Shown here piece after piece: positions 58,343 through 64,000 of a DNA stretch of 64,000 nt. The translations under genes were made by a program, and so were the position numbers. How positions within the stretch are numbered: position 1 is the first letter of the stretch; each line of letters begins with the position of its first letter. Source of the stretch: Dickeya fangzhongdai (GTDB lineage Bacteria; Pseudomonadota; Gammaproteobacteria; Enterobacterales; Enterobacteriaceae); assembly GCF_002812485.1 (NCBI RefSeq), contig NZ_CP025003.1, positions 3,162,001-3,226,000 on the forward strand, read 5' to 3'. A model generated the notes under the pieces. The model was not told the origin of the DNA and did not search any database. It was given only the letters and a program-made list of their open reading frames with translations.

Positions 58343-58351
58343 GGCATCTCC

Positions 58352-58762
<411 letters not shown>

Positions 58763-58775
58763 TCACCCGGAGCTG

Positions 58776-59828
58776 CTATATACGTAATGCCTGTCCGGCA
58801 GAAACTTGTGCCAGCATCCGCTGACTCACCTGGTGCAAATCCACCACCTCATCGACACCACCGAGTGCAATAGCCTCTCGCGGCATACCGAATACCACAC
58901 AGCTGGCTTCATTTTGCGCGATCGTATACGCTCCCGCTTTATGAAGTTCCAGCATTCCCGCGGCCCCATCATTTCCCATGCCAGTTAGGATTACTCCTAC
59001 CGCATTTCGCCCGGCGTACTGTGCAACAGAGTGGAACAGTACGTCAACAGAAGGACGATGACGATTAACCGGCGGGCCATCATGCAATTTTACCTGATAG
59101 TTCGCACCGCTACGCGCCAGCTCAAGATGGCGGGCGCCAGGCGCGATATACGCATGCCCCGGCAGGACACGTTCACCGTCTTCGGCCTCTTTCACTGTAA
59201 TCTGACACAGTTTATTTAACCGCTCAGCGAAAGACTTGGTAAATCCCGGCGGCATATGCTGAGTAATCAGCAACGCCGGGCTGGTCGGCGGCAACGGCTG
59301 TAAGACATGCCTGATCGCCTCGGTGCCGCCGGTTGAGGCGCCAATTGCGATCAGTTTTTCACTACTAAGCAACGGTGTACTGGGGATCAACACCGTAGGC
59401 GCAGGCGCCGCGTTGCGCTGGGGCAAACGCGCCTTGGCAGCCATACGGATTTTTTCCGCGATCAGTTCACTGTATGCCAACATCCCTTCGCGAATGCCCA
59501 ACTGAGGCTTGGTAACAAAATCGATCGCCCCGAGCTCAAGCGCCCGCAAAGTAATTTCCGAACCTTTACCGGTCAGCGAAGACACCATCACCACCGGCAT
59601 TGGACGAAGTCGCATTAATTTTTCAAGAAAATCAAGGCCATCCATACGCGGCATTTCCACATCGAGCGTCAACACCTGCGGATTGAACTTCTTGATTAAA
59701 TCACGCGCCACTAAAGGGTCAGGTGCAGTGGCAACCACCTCCATATCGGGATGACTATTAATGATTTCGGTCATGATCTGACGCATTAGCGCAGAATCAT
59801 CAACACATAATACTTTTATTTTGCTCAT
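58776..59828 (-). CDS. cheB: CheB, receptor methylesterase/deamidase
   Basis: CheB removes methyl groups from receptors and is activated by phosphorylation from CheA. The 350-residue protein has an N-terminal receiver (Asp56 in [12 protein letters not shown]) and a C-terminal esterase domain. The catalytic Ser is in [11 protein letters not shown], the His in [10 protein letters not shown] and the Asp in [12 protein letters not shown]. Its start overlaps the cheR stop (TAATG). Confidence 0.98.
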   Translation of the reverse strand: MSKIKVLCVDDSALMRQIMTEIINSHPDMEVVATAPDPLVARDLIKKFNPQVLTLDVEMPRMDGLDFLEKLMRLRPMPVVMVSSLTGKGSEITLRALELGAIDFVTKPQLGIREGMLAYSELIAEKIRMAAKARLPQRNAAPAPTVLIPSTPLLSSEKLIAIGASTGGTEAIRHVLQPLPPTSPALLITQHMPPGFTKSFAERLNKLCQITVKEAEDGERVLPGHAYIAPGARHLELARSGANYQVKLHDGPPVNRHRPSVDVLFHSVAQYAGRNAVGVILTGMGNDGAAGMLELHKAGAYTIAQNEASCVVFGMPREAIALGGVDEVVDLHQVSQRMLAQVSAGQALRI

Positions 59829-60700
59829 TATCTTTCCTTAGCCAGCCCATAAACAGTCTGCCCGCGCAGGTAAAATTCCCGACTGATCTGACTGAAGTTC
59901 TCTGAATGCCCGGCAAACAATAATCCGCCCGGTTTAAGCAGCGGAACAAAACGACGCAAAATGCGCTCCTGGGTCTCTTTATCAAAATAAATCATTACGT
60001 TACGACAAAAGATCGCATCAAAAGGCGCTGGCAGAGACCACTCGGGAGCCAACAAATTCACTTGCTGAAAATGTATCATGTTCGCCAGGTCCGGCCGAAC
60101 ACGGACCAACCCGCTGTGCGGCCCGGTTCCCCGCAAAAAGAAACGCTGCATCTGCTGTGGAGAAAGCGAACGCAGATCTTCCTGCCGGTAAATGCCGGCA
60201 GACGCTTTCTCTAAAACCTGTGTATCAATATCGCTGGCTATGATCTGACAGTTACTGGCACGGTCGCCATAGACTTCAGCCAGAGTCATCGCCAATGAGT
60301 AAGGCTCTTCTCCCGTAGACGCAGCGGTACACCAGATGCTGTACCCTCCGGGCCGTTTACGGGCGTGCTCGGCAAGAATGGGGAAATGGTGCGCCTCACG
60401 AAAAAACGCCGTCAGATTGGTCGTTAGCGCATTAATAAATGCCTGCCATTCGGCACTGTTCGGGTCCGATTCCAGCAAAGCAAGGTACTGACCAAAATCG
60501 TTGATTCCCAGTAAACGCAGCCGTCTGACCAGACGGTTGTAGACCATCTCACGTTTATGATCGGCCAGCACGATGCCGGCGCGCTGATAGATAAGCTGGC
60601 TGATTCTTCGGAAATGAACATCAGACAGCGGCAACCGTTCAACCATCTGACTCAAAATAGATGTAGAACCTGAACGATTTGGCGATGGTGTATTTTTCAT
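59828..60700 (-). CDS. cheR: CheR, receptor methyltransferase
   Basis: CheR methylates receptor glutamates with SAM. The 290-residue protein has the N-terminal helical domain that reads the receptor (about 1-95) and the SAM-binding domain. [19 protein letters not shown] is motif I and [15 protein letters not shown] is present, as is the beta-subdomain that binds the NWETF tail. It starts cheRBYZ here, far from the upstream receptor gene, with its own sigma-28 promoter in the gap. Confidence 0.98.
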   Translation of the reverse strand: MKNTPSPNRSGSTSILSQMVERLPLSDVHFRRISQLIYQRAGIVLADHKREMVYNRLVRRLRLLGINDFGQYLALLESDPNSAEWQAFINALTTNLTAFFREAHHFPILAEHARKRPGGYSIWCTAASTGEEPYSLAMTLAEVYGDRASNCQIIASDIDTQVLEKASAGIYRQEDLRSLSPQQMQRFFLRGTGPHSGLVRVRPDLANMIHFQQVNLLAPEWSLPAPFDAIFCRNVMIYFDKETQERILRRFVPLLKPGGLLFAGHSENFSQISREFYLRGQTVYGLAKER

Positions 60701-61061
60701 ATCTGACCGCCCGAAAATGGATAGATGATTTTATTGTTTTCCAATCAGACTTCCCATTATAGCTATTACAGGTCTCATGCTTTAATCTCCGGCATCTTCT
60801 TATGCGATGAACCGGATACCACCCAGAATACCAGCGGGAAGCATGCTTTTATCAGCCCTTCTCCGACGGATTAATGGCGGTAATCATGCGATGGTTTACA
60901 TTGATGCCTTTTCGGCATTGTTCATCGTGAAGATTGCTCACCGAAAAATAATGCAACCCTTATCGTCGCCATACGCCTCTGAGTGCGATCAGCCGCATCT
61001 GACTGACAATCACGCCCAGAATGCCGTTAAAATACGCCTATACAGTTGGCATTACTTATAT

Positions 61062-61088
61062 CAATCGGCCGTATTAAACCTTTCTTTA
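61062..61088 (-). promoter_or_regulatory. sigma-28 promoter of the cheRBYZ unit
   Basis: On the minus strand TAAAGAAA (61081-61088), exactly 11 bases, then GCCGATTG (61062-61069). It points at cheR, whose start is about 360 bases away. This makes cheRBYZ a separate class III unit from cheA-cheW. Confidence 0.85.
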
Positions 61089-61368
61089 ACTAAAGAAGCG
61101 TCATAACGGTAACAAAAATTAAAACTGCAACCTTTGTCTCAAAACCACAGCCGTATCAATACCGGCTGCGTAACATTAAGGCACAGAATCCCTTAAAAAT
61201 ATCTTAAGTAAACATCATCCAATATAGCGTCTCCCTGCCATTTTTTTGTTCCGTGATGCAACTTTCATTAGTGAGAAAAAAGAAAGCTGCAAAAATCATC
61301 AGATGAAAATCTATACTCAGCATTGCTATTGTTGCTCAGGATAAATTTTCATTATTGCTTGTCTATTT

Positions 61369-61400
61369 ATCGGATGGGCCGATAACCTGGCCCATCCGAT
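61369..61400 (-). terminator. terminator after the receptor gene
   Basis: ATCGGATGGGCC / GGCCCATCCGAT form a perfect 12-base stem with an eight-base loop, starting 8 bases after the receptor stop. There is no strong T tract. It separates cheA-cheW-receptor from cheRBYZ. Confidence 0.75.
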
Positions 61401-61407
61401 TCAGCGA

Positions 61408-63111
61408 TTAAAAGGTTTCCCAGTTATCGGTGGTTTTACTGGCTCTGGCCTTTTTCTCTTTCTCTGCGGAAGCCGGCGTTGCCAGGAGAACCGGTTTGGA
61501 AACCGGCGCCCGTGAGGCAATCGCAGCGGGGCGTCCGGCCGCCATCGTAGCATCCGACAAACGGAATACGGCCACTGCCTGATTCAGTACCCGAACCTGC
61601 TCTTCAAGCGCATTCGCCGCAGAGGCAGATTCTTCCACCAGCGAGGCGTTCTGTTGGGTAACGCGGTCCATCTCGGTCACCGCCAGGCCAACCTGATCGA
61701 TACCGCGGCTTTGCTCCTCAGACGCAGAAGCAATTTCGCCCATGATGTCAGTAACGCGCGTGACGGCACCGACGATCTCGCCCATGGTTTCCCCGGCACT
61801 TTCGACCAGTACGGAGCCTTCTTCAACCCGATTTACCGAATCCTCAATCAGAGATTTAATCTCTTTTGCCGCTTGAGCGCTGCGTTGGGCCAGGTTACGC
61901 ACCTCGCCTGCCACAACAGCAAAGCCTCTTCCCTGCTCTCCGGCTCTGGCCGCTTCAACAGCAGCGTTCAGCGCCAGGATATTGGTCTGGAAGGCGATAC
62001 CATCGATCACGCTGGTGATATCAGCAATCTTCTGCGAACTGCCAGCGATGTTATGCATGGTTTTCACCACGTTATCGACAACCTTGCCGCCTTTCTGCGC
62101 TGTTTCGGAGGCGCTCAACGCCAGTTGGCTTGCCTGACGCGCATTCTCGGCGTTCTGTTTCACGGTGGATGTCAACTGCTCCATGCTGGCCGCAGTTTCT
62201 TCCAGCGCCGCCGCCTGCTGTTCGGTTCGTGACGACAGATCACTATTGCCAGCGCTGATTTCCGATGCGCCGGTATAAATGGCTTCTGCGCCCTGCCGAA
62301 CCGCACTGACCGTCGTAAAGAACTCAGTCTGCATATGGCGCAGGCTATCCGCCAGAATCCCCATTTCGTTCGTGCCATGGAAATCAATCCGGGTAGTCAG
62401 GTCGCCTTTCGCCATATGCCGGATATGTTCAATAAGATTGGTCAATGGCTGAATAAGTGAACGATTGATACCCAGCCAAACAAGCAGCGCCATCACGACA
62501 ACCAGTATCGCTACCGATATCAGCAACCATAATGCCGTTGAATAAGCCGAATTATTTTCCTCTACGGCATTAGCATAGACTTTGTCGTAAGATTCTTTGT
62601 AAGAATAATAGGCCTTCTCGAACTTGTCCTGAAAACTTTGAGTCGGCTGATCAAAAAACTCCTTCAGCCTACCGTTAGAGATAAAAACAATCAGTTCGCT
62701 TAACGCGCTGTTCAACGTGGTGTAATTATCTTTCACCACTTGAGCCACAGCCGGATCCTGCTGATTGGTATAAGGGATCTTTTCATAGTTGGCGAAGTGG
62801 GTGTTGGCGATAACCAGCTGTTTTTTCGCCAGTTCAATCAGCTCCTTGGCTGATACGCCGCCAGATGCCCCGCCTGATGCGTCCATGGCATAACGTGTTC
62901 CTGCACGGTTCAACGTGTTACGCGTCTGCAATAAATAAGACCAGGTAGATTCCAGTTCTGATTTCTGCTGATTAATAATTCGTGTCGTCGTAAAGATATC
63001 TCTGTCCGACTTCAGTGCATTAAAAAATAACCCACCAGAAATGATTTGAAGAGCAATGAATAGTCCAAGAACGATAACGATCCCGGAAACAACTTTTACA
63101 CGATTCAGCAT
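61408..63111 (-). CDS. Tsr/Tar-type methyl-accepting chemotaxis protein
   Basis: This 567-residue chemoreceptor lies in the che operon. The first membrane segment is near residues 8-30, the periplasmic four-helix ligand domain about 31-190, and the second membrane segment about 191-214, followed by HAMP. The cytoplasmic methylation helices and conserved tip ([20 protein letters not shown]) follow. It ends in the CheR/CheB tether pentapeptide NWETF, marking it as a high-abundance type receptor. The ATG at 63111 ([10 protein letters not shown]) has AAGG 6 bases upstream; the frame extends six codons further. The ligand is not evident. Confidence 0.95.
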   Translation of the reverse strand: MLNRVKVVSGIVIVLGLFIALQIISGGLFFNALKSDRDIFTTTRIINQQKSELESTWSYLLQTRNTLNRAGTRYAMDASGGASGGVSAKELIELAKKQLVIANTHFANYEKIPYTNQQDPAVAQVVKDNYTTLNSALSELIVFISNGRLKEFFDQPTQSFQDKFEKAYYSYKESYDKVYANAVEENNSAYSTALWLLISVAILVVVMALLVWLGINRSLIQPLTNLIEHIRHMAKGDLTTRIDFHGTNEMGILADSLRHMQTEFFTTVSAVRQGAEAIYTGASEISAGNSDLSSRTEQQAAALEETAASMEQLTSTVKQNAENARQASQLALSASETAQKGGKVVDNVVKTMHNIAGSSQKIADITSVIDGIAFQTNILALNAAVEAARAGEQGRGFAVVAGEVRNLAQRSAQAAKEIKSLIEDSVNRVEEGSVLVESAGETMGEIVGAVTRVTDIMGEIASASEEQSRGIDQVGLAVTEMDRVTQQNASLVEESASAANALEEQVRVLNQAVAVFRLSDATMAAGRPAAIASRAPVSKPVLLATPASAEKEKKARASKTTDNWETF

Positions 63112-63194
63112 ATTAAGCCTTAATAACAACGATCACTGATGCTTGTGCATCTCTATAACTTTTGAATTCCAGAGATTGAGGGTATCAAATGACA

Positions 63195-63214
63195 TGGGCC
63201 ACCGAAGTGGCCCA
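63195..63214 (-). other. UUCG-loop hairpin between cheW and the receptor gene
   Basis: On the minus strand TGGGCCAC-TTCG-GTGGCCCA forms a perfect 8-base stem closed by C-G around a UUCG tetraloop, an unusually stable RNA hairpin. It has no T tract. It begins 15 bases after the cheW stop and may protect cheAW mRNA or limit transcription into the receptor gene. Confidence 0.75.
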
Positions 63215-63228
63215 ATATGGCTGGTTTA

Positions 63229-63726
63229 TTAAACCTTCATGACGCTATCAACCAGCGCCATTTCCTCGCTACTGAGTAGCTTCTCAATATCAACCAGAAT
63301 CAGCATACGCTCGCCCAGAGAACCCAGTCCGGTGAGGTATTCCGTCGACAGGGTCACCGCGAACTCCGGCGCCGGACGAATTTGATCAGCAGTCAGTGAC
63401 AACACGTCAGACACGCCATCAACCACGATGCCCACTACACGCTGTCCCAGATTCAAAACAATGACGACCGTATTGTCATCATAATCGACTTCCTGCTGCA
63501 TGAATTTGATGCGCAAATCGACGATCGGCACGATGACGCCGCGAAGGTTGGTAACACCTTTAATAAAGCTCGGCGTGTTGGCAATACGAGTGACCTGATC
63601 GTAACCGCGAATCTCTTGAACCTTCAAAATGTCCACGCCGTACTCTTCGTCACCCAGCGTGAAAATCAAAAATTCCTGACCTACTGTCTCGCCTGCTAAT
63701 TTTGTGACATTTGCAAGTCCAGTCAT
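63229..63726 (-). CDS. cheW: CheW, receptor-kinase coupling protein
   Basis: CheW links receptors to CheA. The 165-residue protein (167 in E. coli) is almost identical to E. coli in its core ([39 protein letters not shown]). The ATG at 63726 ([13 protein letters not shown]) has GGTGAG about 8 bases upstream; three further in-frame codons upstream are not needed. Confidence 0.98.
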   Translation of the reverse strand: MTGLANVTKLAGETVGQEFLIFTLGDEEYGVDILKVQEIRGYDQVTRIANTPSFIKGVTNLRGVIVPIVDLRIKFMQQEVDYDDNTVVIVLNLGQRVVGIVVDGVSDVLSLTADQIRPAPEFAVTLSTEYLTGLGSLGERMLILVDIEKLLSSEEMALVDSVMKV

Positions 63727-63761
63727 GTTTCTCACCTTTAATCTATAGCTGTAATTTGCTG

Positions 63762-64000
63762 TTAAGCTGCGGTTTCAACCACACGCTTTTCCCGATAAAG
63801 CGCCTGCAACGCAGAAACATCCACAATCAGCGCTACGCTACCATCACCCAAAATAGTTGCGGCTGAAACGCCTGGCACCTTGCGATAATTGCTTTCCAGG
63901 TTCTTCACAACAACCTGATGCTGACCAATCAACTGGTCAACCAGCAAGGCATAACGACGGCCGGCACTCTGCAGGATAACAACGATACCCTGAGTGGCAT
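63762..64000 (-). CDS. cheA: CheA, chemotaxis histidine kinase (C-terminal end only)
   Basis: Only the last 79 codons or so are in the window; the gene runs off the right edge. The visible part is the end of the CheW-like regulatory domain ([20 protein letters not shown], then [20 protein letters not shown]) and it ends EKRVVETAA. This matches E. coli CheA closely. It precedes cheW by 35 bases in the same transcript. Confidence 0.97.
   Translation of the reverse strand, partial: ATQGIVVILQSAGRRYALLVDQLIGQHQVVVKNLESNYRKVPGVSAATILGDGSVALIVDVSALQALYREKRVVETAA

Larger units (their letters stand above)
60701..61407. other. gap between cheR and the receptor gene
   Basis: In E. coli this place holds tar and tap with no long gap. 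Here 707 bases carry no supported gene. They contain a sigma-28 promoter (61062-61088), the receptor-gene terminator (61369-61400) and a leader of about 350 bases before cheR with short inverted repeats (for example GATGCC-TTTT-CGGCAT near 60903). A decayed second receptor gene is possible, but I see no clear receptor motif. Confidence 0.5.

Noticed and set aside
60807..61106. 99-codon plus-strand open frame in the cheR gap
   Set aside because: It runs through the minus-strand sigma-28 promoter and lacks a ribosome-binding site.

Overview
The window is a chromosomal segment of an enterobacterial soft-rot pathogen, most likely a Dickeya species (family Pectobacteriaceae). The evidence is the matP-lonH-fabA neighbourhood, a pectin-type KdgR operator in front of an RpiB/LacB-family isomerase, a short (280-residue) flagellin, and one continuous flagellar and chemotaxis region with a flagellin-modification island between fliA and fliC. 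Species assignment is inference from gene content; no database was searched.

Bases 1-2284 are gene-poor: a small ribbon-helix-helix regulator and an orphan GhoT/OrtT-type membrane toxin. Bases 2285-10500 hold housekeeping and metabolic genes: matP, the Lon-like lonH, fabA with clear FadR and FabR operators, the betIBA choline-to-glycine-betaine operon with a BetI operator, the spiX-like isomerase with a KdgR box, and a tRNA-Ser(GGA) gene with its own promoter and terminator. Bases 10500-14000 hold a methyl-accepting chemotaxis protein and phoH, the latter behind a PHO-box-like promoter and a long leader with an intrinsic terminator.

From 14 kb to the right edge nearly everything is motility. 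On the minus strand are fliZ-fliA and then six genes of a flagellin glycosylation island: a GT-A type glycosyltransferase, an FkbM methyltransferase, a Gfo/Idh/MocA oxidoreductase, an ATP-grasp ligase, a VioA-type aminotransferase and a 1150-residue methyltransferase-TPR-SPINDLY fusion. fliC follows. Then come fliDST, fliE, fliFGHIJK, fliLMNOPQR, flgKL, flgBCDEFGHIJ, flgAMN, flhBAE, cheZYBR, a Tsr-like receptor, cheW and the 3' end of cheA. Good sigma-28 promoters (TAAA-type -35, 11-base spacer, GCCGAT-type -10) lie before fliC, fliD, flgK, flgM and, unusually, in a 700-base gap before cheR.

The most striking observation is that flhA, the core export-gate gene, is broken. The frame is lost at a CAGC-CAGC tandem tetranucleotide. 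The first frame ends after 421 codons in a TAATG overlap from which an intact 272-codon remainder could restart. This could be a sequence error, a recent loss of motility, or a slippage (phase-variation) switch. Every other flagellar gene looks intact.
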